Source of the DNA: Clostridia bacterium
GTDB taxonomy: Bacteria; Bacillota; Clostridia; Oscillospirales; Acutalibacteraceae
Assembly: GCA_017534365.1 (NCBI GenBank)
Contig: JAFWCS010000397.1
Coordinates: 1 to 5,605 of the forward strand
DNA: 5,605 nt
Reading direction: 5' to 3'
Positions 1 through 5,605 of the stretch are shown one piece after another (positions within the stretch are counted from its first letter, which is position 1; every line of letters begins with the position of its first letter). The notes under the pieces are model-generated. The model did no database searches, had not been told where the DNA came from, and worked only from the letters and a program-made list of their open reading frames with translations. Made by a program: the position numbers and the translations under genes.

Positions 1-486
1 CACGGTCCCGATGCTGCGCGCCGCGATCGGATCGGCAGGCTCCCAGTCCATCACGATCTTGATCAGCTTCCCGCCCGGCCTGAGCAGGCGCCGGATCTCC
101 GCGCGCATCGTCTCCCGGTCAAAATACCAGAAGCATTGCGCGGCGGTGATCGTGTCAAAGCTGTGGTCCGGCAGGCCGGTCGCTTCGGCGGGGGAGACCA
201 GATACGTGATCTGCCGGCCGTGGTCCGCGGCTTCCTGCCGCGCAAAGGCGATCTGCTCCGCCGAAACGTCCACGCCGGTGATGCTTGCCTTGGAGTTATA
301 GAGGTTTTTCGGCAGCACGCCGGTGCCCGTGCCGAGGTCGAGCCAGTCCGTGCCGTCGGCGGCAACGCCGAGCGCCCGCAACCGGTCATACAGCACCGGC
401 GGATAGATATCGCGATAAGCGGCGTAGGCGGCCGACGTTTTGCCGAAATCGAAGGCCTGCCCCCTGTCGATCGCGTGCAGCTCCAT
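1..486 (-). CDS. Class I SAM-dependent methyltransferase (Methyltransf_11 type), C-terminus cut off by window edge
   Basis: Transfers a methyl group from S-adenosylmethionine to an unidentified substrate, probably a small molecule in the cytoplasm. The visible 162 codons run open to base 1. Seen: SAM-binding motif I LDLGTGTG at residues 49-56, the acidic end of the second strand GVDVS (71-75, Asp73 expected to bind the SAM ribose), SFDTITAAQCFWYFD at 109-123 for the post-motif strand, and LLRPGGKL at 134-141. The N-terminal segment FDFGKTSAAYAAYRDIYPP precedes the Rossmann core, as in many Firmicute methyltransferases of about 250 residues, so roughly 90 residues are probably missing. The ATG at 484-486 is chosen because a strong Shine-Dalgarno (AAGGGAGGG, complement of 493-501) sits 6 bases upstream. 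It has its own promoter (520-548) and lies behind the terminator of the phosphoesterase gene, so it is likely a separate unit. Family assignment is firm; substrate unknown. Confidence 0.9.
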   Translation of the reverse strand, partial: MELHAIDRGQAFDFGKTSAAYAAYRDIYPPVLYDRLRALGVAADGTDWLDLGTGTGVLPKNLYNSKASITGVDVSAEQIAFARQEAADHGRQITYLVSPAEATGLPDHSFDTITAAQCFWYFDRETMRAEIRRLLRPGGKLIKIVMDWEPADPIAARSIGTV

Positions 487-519
487 GCCGAGCCCTCCCT
501 TCGTTCTTGCTCCGCATGC

Positions 520-548
520 AGTATAGCATACTTCCGCGCGGGATGCAA
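520..548 (-). promoter_or_regulatory. Sigma-70-type promoter for the methyltransferase gene
   Basis: On the minus strand, -35 TTGCAT (complement of 543-548) is separated by exactly 17 bases from -10 TATACT (complement of 520-525). The base pattern TGC directly before the -10 box gives an extended -10 (TGn). Transcription would start near 512-514, leaving a 5' leader of about 27 bases that contains the Shine-Dalgarno site. It lies between the upstream terminator and the methyltransferase start, where a promoter is expected. Confidence 0.75.
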
Positions 549-579
549 CCGCGCGCGCGGAAACGACGCCGCCGGATAC

Positions 580-612
580 AAAAACGCGCCGCAAGCCGAA
601 GCCTGCGGCGCG
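580..612 (-). terminator. Rho-independent terminator with UUCG tetraloop after the phosphoesterase gene
   Basis: In the minus-strand transcript, bases 612-604 (CGCGCCGCA) pair perfectly with 593-585 (TGCGGCGCG). The stem continues inward through a G-U, a G-C and a C-G pair closing a UUCG tetraloop, a very stable C(UUCG)G cap. The 12-bp stem is followed directly by five U residues (584-580). It begins 14 bases past the TGA stop of the phosphoesterase. There is no T-run on the other side, so it works only leftward. Confidence 0.92.
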
Positions 613-626
613 GGAAGCAGTTCAGA

Positions 627-1946
627 TCAAGGAGTCGGGAGGGTCACGCTGCCGGTCAGCGCTTTGCCGGTTTTGGCGTAGGGGCTGCAGGGCGTGATCG
701 TGACGGCATAGGTCCCCGGGTCGAGCGCGCCGACGTTCACGCGCATCTCCGTCGCGTCCGCGCGGACGTAATTCGAGATCACGGTGGCGGCGAAGACCTC
801 CTTTGCGCCGGCTTTCACGGTGATCTTATAATCCTCGGCGCCCCAGAAGCTCTCTGCGTTCGGGAAGACCAGCACGGCGCCGTCTGCCGTCTGTTCCGCG
901 GCGATCTGCGCGCCGGCAGGGAAGGCGGGCGTCGTGTCCAGCGCCTGCAGGGTGCCCCAGGTGTAGCAGTGATTGCGCTTTTCGGCGGGGTTCGGCAGAT
1001 AATAATCCGTCTTTTCAAAGAAGCGGCGGCTGACGACGTCATAGAGCTTGAGCCGGACGTTGCCCTGCGCGTCCGCTTCGCAGATCCAGAACGCGCCGGA
1101 TTCGCCGGGCGCGTCTTCATCGCCGGCGATATAATTGAGATTGCCCATCAGCGCGCTGAGCGAGCCGGTGCCGACGGCAGTGAACGCCCCTTGCCAGATG
1201 CAGCGCGGGTCGCAGGGCGCATAGTGGGAGTGGCCGGAGAAATCCACGGCCTGCGGATAGCGTTCCAGCACGGTGCGGATGGTGAAATCGCTCCAGTTCA
1301 CGCTGCCGTACACCGTCGCGAAAGGATGGGGATGCTGAATCACGAAGACCGGGCGGTCCGGCGTGTCGGCGCAGGCGGCGTCGAGCTGTGCGGTCAGCCA
1401 CGGCTTTTTCTCGGTGAAGGTCTTGCCGTCCGGCGCGTAGGAGCAGGCGATAAAGTGATAGCCGTTGATCACCAGATGACGATCCACGTCCTCATGCACG
1501 AGCGCGCGGTAGACGTCGTAGCCCACGGAGGCGTCCTCATCGCGGTAGCTGATGAATTCATGGTTGCCCAGCACGGTCAGCAGCTGCGTTTCCTCGCGCA
1601 GCTCGCGGTCCATGATGCTGTTGAAGAGCTGATATTCCTTTTCTGCGCCGGAGGTCGCGAAATCGCCCGCCACGATCAGAGCGTCGAGCTTCTGATAGCG
1701 CTCGCCTTCGGCATAGGCGTAGCTGTCCTGCAGGAGCGTGGCCAGCCGCAGCGCGGCGGGCTGTGCGGGATCGCCGTCCAGATGCACGTCGCTCGTGACG
1801 GCGAAACGCAGCACCGGCGTGAAATCGTCGGGCGCCTGCGGCAGCGCGCGCGGGCGCGTGAACACGCCGGAGGTGAGGGCAAAGACCACGGTGAACACGG
1901 CCGTGATCAGGCGGAACAGAAATTGATGAAACAGATTGGTCGCCAT
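627..1946 (-). CDS. Membrane-anchored or secreted calcineurin-like metallophosphoesterase with C-terminal beta-rich domain
   Basis: A 439-residue two-metal phosphoesterase predicted to act outside the membrane. Residues 9-30 form a hydrophobic stretch after a short N-terminus containing a histidine and an arginine, fitting a signal peptide or signal anchor; there is no lipobox cysteine. The full metal-ligand set of the calcineurin-like family is visible in order: D53-V-H55, G94-D95, G127-N128-H129-E130, H205 in QHPHP, and G238-H239-S-H241. About 100 residues at the C-terminus (from about 335) alternate short strand-like segments and end with LDPGTYAVTITP, suggesting an Ig- or fibronectin-like fold; that fold is inferred only from pattern. 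The ATG at 1946 has AAAGGAGG (complement of 1954-1961) 7 bases upstream. The gene follows glycerophosphotransferase copy A on the same strand, 97 bases from its stop, and ends at a strong terminator. A role on surface phosphopolymers or phospholipids is possible but not shown by the sequence; family membership is firm. Confidence 0.9.
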   Translation of the reverse strand: MATNLFHQFLFRLITAVFTVVFALTSGVFTRPRALPQAPDDFTPVLRFAVTSDVHLDGDPAQPAALRLATLLQDSYAYAEGERYQKLDALIVAGDFATSGAEKEYQLFNSIMDRELREETQLLTVLGNHEFISYRDEDASVGYDVYRALVHEDVDRHLVINGYHFIACSYAPDGKTFTEKKPWLTAQLDAACADTPDRPVFVIQHPHPFATVYGSVNWSDFTIRTVLERYPQAVDFSGHSHYAPCDPRCIWQGAFTAVGTGSLSALMGNLNYIAGDEDAPGESGAFWICEADAQGNVRLKLYDVVSRRFFEKTDYYLPNPAEKRNHCYTWGTLQALDTTPAFPAGAQIAAEQTADGAVLVFPNAESFWGAEDYKITVKAGAKEVFAATVISNYVRADATEMRVNVGALDPGTYAVTITPCSPYAKTGKALTGSVTLPTP

Positions 1947-1983
1947 GACAGCGCCTCCTTTGCGGATCGGTTTTTCGTGTTAC

Positions 1984-2012
1984 ATTATAGAAAAACGACG
2001 CGGACTTGAATC
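1984..2012 (-). promoter_or_regulatory. Probable promoter of the phosphoesterase gene (consensus -10, weak -35)
   Basis: The minus strand carries a perfect TATAAT (complement of 1984-1989). The hexamer at 17-base spacing (2007-2012, GATTCA) is a poor -35, and the 16-base alternative is no better. Initiation near 1976-1978 would give a leader of about 30 bases with the GGAGG site inside. The weak -35 suggests low activity, help from an activator, or that the gene mainly depends on read-through from copy A, since no terminator is visible between them. Confidence 0.5.
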
Positions 2013-2041
2013 ACTGCCGCGCGGCGAAAGGGGAACCGGGC

Positions 2042-3223
2042 TTAATGCTCCAGCCGGACGATCTCCTCATAGATCCGGCTGCAGTTTTGGTCGTCATGCA
2101 GCGGGAAGAACGCCGCGCTTCTTTGCCGGTAGATCTCCTTGAGCGCAAAGCCGCTGCTGATATAGTCAATGAGCAGGCCGCACAGCGCGTCTTCATCCTC
2201 CGTCACCTCGCCGAAGCCCATGGTCCGATGATCAAAATAGCCTTCTTTGTACTGCCGGGCATAGAATTCGTCGCGGTCAAACTGATAATAGACGCAGGGC
2301 TTCTGCATATAGGCAAAATCAAAGTGGATGCTGGAATAATCCGTCACGAGCAGCGCGGATTCCTTCAGAAGCTGCTGCACGTCATAATGCGCAAAATCCG
2401 CGATCGTCACGCAGGCGGCGGATGAATCGAACAGCTCCAGGTATTTCTGCGATTCATAATGCGGATAGAACACGATCTCCACGTGCGCCTGCTCCGCGGC
2501 GGAGAGCAGCTTCTCATTGGTCAGCAGCCGGTTCCAGCGGCGGACAAATTCCGTCTCCGCAACGGACTGCCCGTCGCTGCGCATAAGCGCGAGCGCCCTT
2601 CGCCAGGTGGGCATGATCAGGATCTGCTTTTTCGTCTGCAGGTCGTACAGAGGATCAAATCGTGCAAAGCCGGTGTATCGGACCGCGTCGGGCTTGTAGC
2701 CGAACCGCGCCCGGACAAAGTCGTATTCCGGCTTCGCGCCGCAGATGAAAAGATCCGCGCGCGTGTTTTCCGCATACAGCTGCTTGATATCGGATTGGGT
2801 GACGCCGTGCTGCAGGAACACGGTTTTGCCCGGCGGGCGGAGCCGCTGGAGCGTGGCCGTGTAAAAGCCCCTGCGGGGCGAGAATCCGAGGATGTGCGTG
2901 CTGATCTTGACCCTTGCGGCGATGAACAGCAGATAATGCTTCAGCGATCTGTAGCGCACGACGTTTCCGTAAGGCGTCACGTTTTTTCTGTCCGCAGAGT
3001 CCGCCGTGATCACGTAATAGACCTTTTTTTCGGGATGCTTCTCCCGCAGGTAGCGGAACAGGTAAAAGCCGTTGTCCCGGGCGTCTGTGCCGCGCTCCGC
3101 GACGAGCCAGATATCGCGCCGGCGAAACAGCAGGGCAAACGGATATAGAAAATAGTATTTGGCAAATTCAATTTGCCGGATAAGCCGCCGGCGAACGGCG
3201 GCCTGTATTCGTTTCAGATCCAT
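2042..3223 (-). CDS. CDP-glycerol:polymer glycerophosphotransferase family protein (TagB/TagF-like), copy A
   Basis: A 393-residue single-domain member of the Glyphos_transf family (GT-B fold). Family members move glycerol phosphate, or in some cases ribitol phosphate, from the CDP-activated form onto a lipid-linked glycan at the inner face of the membrane. Visible: a basic, aromatic N-terminal segment (residues 11-36, RRRLIRQIEFAKYYFLYPF followed by RRR) suited to peripheral membrane binding; IWLVAERGTDARDNG (38-52); LQHG with H139; G185-F-A-R-F-D190; MPTWR (204-208); YPHY with H255; and TDYSS (294-298) followed by HFDFAYMQKP. H139 and H255 correspond to the two histidines known to be essential in Bacillus TagF, and TDYSS to the part that binds CDP-glycerol phosphate. 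The ATG at 3223 is preferred to an in-frame TTG at 3241 because GGAG lies 7 bases before it. It follows copy B by 30 bases, so the two are likely co-transcribed. It lacks the extra N-terminal domain of long TagF proteins. Donor and acceptor are unknown. Confidence 0.88.
   Translation of the reverse strand: MDLKRIQAAVRRRLIRQIEFAKYYFLYPFALLFRRRDIWLVAERGTDARDNGFYLFRYLREKHPEKKVYYVITADSADRKNVTPYGNVVRYRSLKHYLLFIAARVKISTHILGFSPRRGFYTATLQRLRPPGKTVFLQHGVTQSDIKQLYAENTRADLFICGAKPEYDFVRARFGYKPDAVRYTGFARFDPLYDLQTKKQILIMPTWRRALALMRSDGQSVAETEFVRRWNRLLTNEKLLSAAEQAHVEIVFYPHYESQKYLELFDSSAACVTIADFAHYDVQQLLKESALLVTDYSSIHFDFAYMQKPCVYYQFDRDEFYARQYKEGYFDHRTMGFGEVTEDEDALCGLLIDYISSGFALKEIYRQRSAAFFPLHDDQNCSRIYEEIVRLEH
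2375..2404. repeat. Near-identical 30-base direct repeat shared by copies A and C (other copy 4839-4868)
   Basis: Bases 2375-2404 and 4839-4868 differ at one position (2384 versus 4848). They encode the DFAHYDVQ stretch just before the conserved CDP-binding motif. An 18-base perfect match (3006-3023 and 5470-5487), coding for VYYVIT, has the same 2464-base offset. These are the best-conserved parts of a gene duplication rather than a separate repeat element, but they could serve for recombination that would delete copy B. Confidence 0.7.
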
Positions 3224-3230
3224 TCTGACA

Positions 3231-3234
3231 CTCC
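3231..3234 (-). promoter_or_regulatory. Ribosome binding site that decides the start of copy A
   Basis: GGAG (complement of 3231-3234) lies 7 bases upstream of the ATG at 3223. The in-frame TTG at 3239-3241 has no purine-rich site before it and itself overlaps the region just upstream of this GGAG, so the shorter 393-residue protein is the better call. Confidence 0.65.
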
Positions 3235-3253
3235 ATGTCAACAGATTGCGGGC

Positions 3254-4426
3254 TCAGAGCAGCGCCCGGATTGCGCGGAAGGTCCGTTCGCAATGATCGC
3301 CGCGCTTTTCGGAGAAGCAGGCGCGCGCTTTTTCGTGATAGCGCGAGGGGTTGCGCATTTCGTCGCCGGCTTCCGCTTCGAGGCAATCCAGCAAGGGGCC
3401 CGGGTCCGCGGTGTCGAAGACGGGGCCGAAGCCGTCGCGCCGGCAGTCGAACTGCCCGCGCGGATAATGCATCGAATAGAAAGCGTCTTCATCAAACTGC
3501 CAGTAGAGGACGGGCTTGTCCATATAAGCAAAATCGAAGTGGACGCTGGAGTAATCGGTGATCAGGAGCCGGGATCCCGCCAGCAGCGCCGGGACGTTCC
3601 CGTCGGCGTGCGTCCGGATCTCCACGCGCTCATTTTCGGAGCGGAACAGCGGAGAAAAGCGCTGCAGCATGGCGTGGAGATAGAAAACGGCCTTCAGATC
3701 ATACGCTTCCAGGATCGAGAGGAACCGTTCGTTTTCGAGCAGGCCCTGAAAGCGCTGATAATAATCCGACTGCAGAAAGCCGTCCGGATCGGTATCCTTC
3801 AGCCACGTGCGCCAGGTCGGCATGATGAGGATCTGCCGCCCGGTTTCGTGCGGCGCGAGCAGGTCATCGAAGCGGCACATGCCGACCAGCTGCGGAACGC
3901 CGTCGGGGTGGCCGAACGCCCGGCAGATCATTTCGTATTCCGGCACGGTGCTGCACACAAACAGATCGAGCCGGGCGGCGGGGAAGCGAAGCGCGTCCGG
4001 CATGTTGCCGGTGACGCCGTGCTGGAGCATGACCTTTTTCCCCTTGACAAGGCGGAGCCGGCGGTCAAGGATCGTAAAGCGCAGCCGGTCCGGCGCATAG
4101 CCCATGATATGCGTGCTGATCTTGACGGGCGATGCGGCGAACGCGAGCCAGTGCGCAACGGACCCCGGCTGGATGACCCGGCCGACCGCGCGGACCTTCT
4201 GATACTCCGGGCTGCGGCGGTCAATGACGTAGGCGCAGGGGATTTCCGGGTGGGCGGCGCGCAGATAACGGAAAAACACCCAGGCGTTGTCGCAGGCATC
4301 AACGGTCCGCTCCGAAATCAGCCAGAGATCCCGGTCTTTCTTTACGATCCGGCTGAGCGCGGAGAAAAACCCGTGCAGCACGAGCAGGCGCAGATAGCAT
4401 ATGAAATTTATGGCTTTTTTCATCAT
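3254..4426 (-). CDS. CDP-glycerol:polymer glycerophosphotransferase family protein (TagB/TagF-like), diverged copy B
   Basis: A 390-residue member of the same family, expected to act at the inner membrane face on a surface polymer precursor. Visible: an N-terminal hydrophobic/aromatic segment (about 6-27), DLWLISERTVDACDNA (33-48), LQHG with H136, G182-M-C-R-F-D187, MPTWR (202-206), FYLHAML with H251, and TDYSS (290-294) followed by VHFDFAYMDKP. The catalytic histidines and the CDP-binding motif are all kept, so it should be active. It differs from A and C in the loop after HG (GVTGNMPD instead of GV-T/I-Q-S/C-D), in the surroundings of the second histidine (YLHA instead of YPHY), and in the last 60 residues, where the shared FFPLHD...NC..IYEEI ending of A and C is replaced. 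This points to a different acceptor or step. The start is ATG 4426 (a second ATG follows at 4423); the Shine-Dalgarno is weak (GGACGGA, complement of 4433-4439). A promoter lies just upstream. Confidence 0.87.
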   Translation of the reverse strand: MMKKAINFICYLRLLVLHGFFSALSRIVKKDRDLWLISERTVDACDNAWVFFRYLRAAHPEIPCAYVIDRRSPEYQKVRAVGRVIQPGSVAHWLAFAASPVKISTHIMGYAPDRLRFTILDRRLRLVKGKKVMLQHGVTGNMPDALRFPAARLDLFVCSTVPEYEMICRAFGHPDGVPQLVGMCRFDDLLAPHETGRQILIMPTWRTWLKDTDPDGFLQSDYYQRFQGLLENERFLSILEAYDLKAVFYLHAMLQRFSPLFRSENERVEIRTHADGNVPALLAGSRLLITDYSSVHFDFAYMDKPVLYWQFDEDAFYSMHYPRGQFDCRRDGFGPVFDTADPGPLLDCLEAEAGDEMRNPSRYHEKARACFSEKRGDHCERTFRAIRALL

Positions 4427-4467
4427 GACCGATCCGTCCGTTTCGCCCGCGTTTTTTTCGGGGCAAC

Positions 4468-4496
4468 ATTTTACTATGGTTTGCAGGAAAAATCAA
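4468..4496 (-). promoter_or_regulatory. Sigma-70-type promoter upstream of copy B
   Basis: On the minus strand, -35 TTGATT (complement of 4491-4496, four of six consensus bases, TTGA intact) and -10 TAAAAT (complement of 4468-4473, five of six) are exactly 17 bases apart. The -35 begins 9 bases beyond the stop codon of copy C, in the 79-bp gap before copy B. The leader would be about 35 bases. No hairpin terminator for copy C is seen here, so B and A may be read both from this promoter and by read-through from C. Confidence 0.65.
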
Positions 4497-4505
4497 GAGG
4501 AGGAT

Positions 4506-5605
4506 TCAGGAAATGAGCCGCAGGATCTCCTCGTAGATCCGCCGGCAGTTGTTTTTGTCATGCAGCGGGAAAAACGCCGCGCATCTTTGCAGATAGAGCG
4601 CCTTCGGCGCAAAGCCGCTTTCGATATAACCGACGATGAGCGCCGTGAGCGTTTCGGCGTCATCGGTCACTTCACCGAAGCCCATGGTTTCCGGGTCGAA
4701 ATAGCCCCGGGCGTAATGCTGCGTAAAGAACGCGTCCGCGTCAAACTGATAATATACACAGGGTTTTTTCATGTAGCCGAAATCAAAATGCACGCTGGAA
4801 TAATCCGTAACCAGCAGCGCGGATTCCCTGAGCAGCGTCTGCACGTCGTAATGCGCAAAATCCGCGATGACCACGTTGGGGCTTGGCGAAGCGAACTGAT
4901 CCAGATCCCGCTGCAGCTCATAATGCGGATAAAAAACGATCGTAACGCCCGCGCGTTCCGCCGCCGCCAGCAGGGTTTCGTCATGCAGCAGCGCGTTCCA
5001 GCGCTTTGCAAAGTCGCTGCCGGCGATGGTGTTTTCGGCGAGGCGGCGCTCGTTCAGCGTCCGCCGCCACGTCGGCATGATCAGGATCTGTTTTTTGATC
5101 CCGAAATCGTACAGCCGGTCGTAGCGGGCAAGGCCGGTGTAGCGGACCACACCCTCCCGGTAGCCGAAGGCCGATCTGACGTATTCATATTCCGGCGCGG
5201 CGCCGCAGATAAAGAGATCCAGCCCCGTTTTGTCCGCGTGGAGCTGCCGCAGATCGCACTGGATGACGCCGTGCTGCAAAAAGACGGTTTTTCCCGGCAG
5301 GCAGATCCGGTCCCGGTTGTATGTATAGAACCGCCGGTTCGGCGCGTATCCCATGAAATGGGTGCCGATGCGCACCTGCGCCGCGATAAAATACAGATAA
5401 TGCTTTAGCGATCCGAAGCGGATCAGATTGCCGAACGGCGCCAAGTTCTCTCTGTCCGGCGAGTCGTCGGTGATCACGTAATAGACCGGCCTGGACGGAT
5501 CGTGTTCCCGGATGTATCTGAACATGTGAAAGCCGTTGTCTCTGGCGTCCGTTCCGCGCTCGGAGACGAGCCAGATGCCGCGCCTGCGATAGGGCAGGGC
5601 GAACG
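4506..5605 (-). CDS. CDP-glycerol:polymer glycerophosphotransferase family protein (TagB/TagF-like), copy C, N-terminus beyond window
   Basis: The reading frame runs from the right edge to a TGA at 4506-4508 and gives 365 complete residues. The ATG at 5525 is internal: the frame upstream of it encodes RRRGIWLVSERGTDARDNGF, matching the start of the catalytic region in copy A. Visible (counting from the first complete codon): LQHG with His111, G-L-A-R-Y-D around 157-162, MPTWR (176-180), YPHY with His227, and TDYSS (266-270) followed by VHFDFGYMKKP. All key residues of the Glyphos_transf family are present. It aligns with copy A with no gaps, about 64% identical by hand count. By that alignment the real start should lie near 5687, about 82 bases outside the window, with 28 residues missing. 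Function as for copy A: transfer of a polyol phosphate from its CDP form to a membrane-linked polymer precursor; substrate not known. Confidence 0.88.
   Translation of the reverse strand, partial: FALPYRRRGIWLVSERGTDARDNGFHMFRYIREHDPSRPVYYVITDDSPDRENLAPFGNLIRFGSLKHYLYFIAAQVRIGTHFMGYAPNRRFYTYNRDRICLPGKTVFLQHGVIQCDLRQLHADKTGLDLFICGAAPEYEYVRSAFGYREGVVRYTGLARYDRLYDFGIKKQILIMPTWRRTLNERRLAENTIAGSDFAKRWNALLHDETLLAAAERAGVTIVFYPHYELQRDLDQFASPSPNVVIADFAHYDVQTLLRESALLVTDYSSVHFDFGYMKKPCVYYQFDADAFFTQHYARGYFDPETMGFGEVTDDAETLTALIVGYIESGFAPKALYLQRCAAFFPLHDKNNCRRIYEEILRLIS

Noticed and set aside
551..560. Alternating GC tract that might form unusual DNA structure
   Set aside because: Only ten bases long in a GC-rich gap; too short and too likely by chance to claim.
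285..2009. 574-codon open frame on the plus strand opposite the phosphoesterase and part of the methyltransferase
   Set aside because: It is antisense to a gene with a full set of family motifs. Its translation is rich in Arg, Ala and Gly without recognisable motifs, as expected from the complement of GC-rich codons. It also crosses the terminator and promoter region.
2016..2025. Palindrome GCCGCGCGGC in the gap between copy A and the phosphoesterase, considered as a terminator
   Set aside because: It can form only about three base pairs with a four-base loop and has no T-run directly after it.
3224..3241. Longer start of copy A at TTG 3241 (six extra residues)
   Set aside because: No Shine-Dalgarno precedes the TTG, while the ATG at 3223 has GGAG at 7 bases.
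3236..3241. Perfect TTGACA -35 hexamer on the minus strand just before copy A
   Set aside because: No acceptable -10 box at 16-18 bases; a start there would fall inside the coding region of copy A and leave no leader for its own start codon.
3173..4516. 447-codon open frame on the plus strand opposite copy B
   Set aside because: Antisense shadow of a clear glycerophosphotransferase gene; no family motifs in its translation. A similar plus-strand frame at 4401-5408 opposite copy C is rejected for the same reason.
4506..5525. Copy C starting at the ATG at 5525
   Set aside because: The frame stays open to the right edge and the upstream codons match the conserved N-terminal region of copy A, so this ATG is internal.

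Overview
The window is a GC-rich stretch of bacterial chromosome with every recognisable gene on the minus strand. The overall style suggests a high-GC Gram-positive bacterium of the Firmicutes/Clostridia type: strong purine-rich Shine-Dalgarno sites, sigma-70-type promoters, and glycerophosphotransferases of the wall-polymer family. This assignment is an inference from gene content; no taxonomic marker gene is present.

Reading in the direction of transcription (right to left), the window opens inside a CDP-glycerol glycerophosphotransferase-family gene (copy C, 4506 to beyond 5605, N-terminus off the edge). A 79-bp gap with a good sigma-70-type promoter follows, then a second, more diverged member of the same family (copy B, 3254-4426). 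After a 30-bp spacer comes a third member (copy A, 2042-3223). A 95-bp gap with a consensus -10 box leads to a membrane-anchored or secreted calcineurin-like metallophosphoesterase (627-1946). That gene ends at a strong UUCG-tetraloop intrinsic terminator (580-612). A separate promoter (520-548) then drives a class I SAM-dependent methyltransferase (1-486), whose C-terminus is cut off by the left edge.

The main theme is cell-surface polymer synthesis. Three TagB/TagF-like transferases in tandem would add polyol-phosphate units, probably glycerol phosphate, to an extracytoplasmic glycopolymer (teichoic acid, teichoic-acid-like capsule, or a decorated polysaccharide). The phosphoesterase downstream could act outside the cell on phosphate esters, but its substrate cannot be read from sequence. 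The methyltransferase sits behind its own promoter after a terminator and is probably an unrelated neighbour.

Copies A and C align without any gap over all 365 visible residues of C (about 64% identical by hand count), at a constant DNA offset of 2464 bp. Copy B, lying between them, is clearly more distant. This suggests duplication of a two-gene block or repeated expansion of the family here. Everything seen belongs to known families; I see no clearly new biological system, mobile element, CRISPR array or RNA gene.
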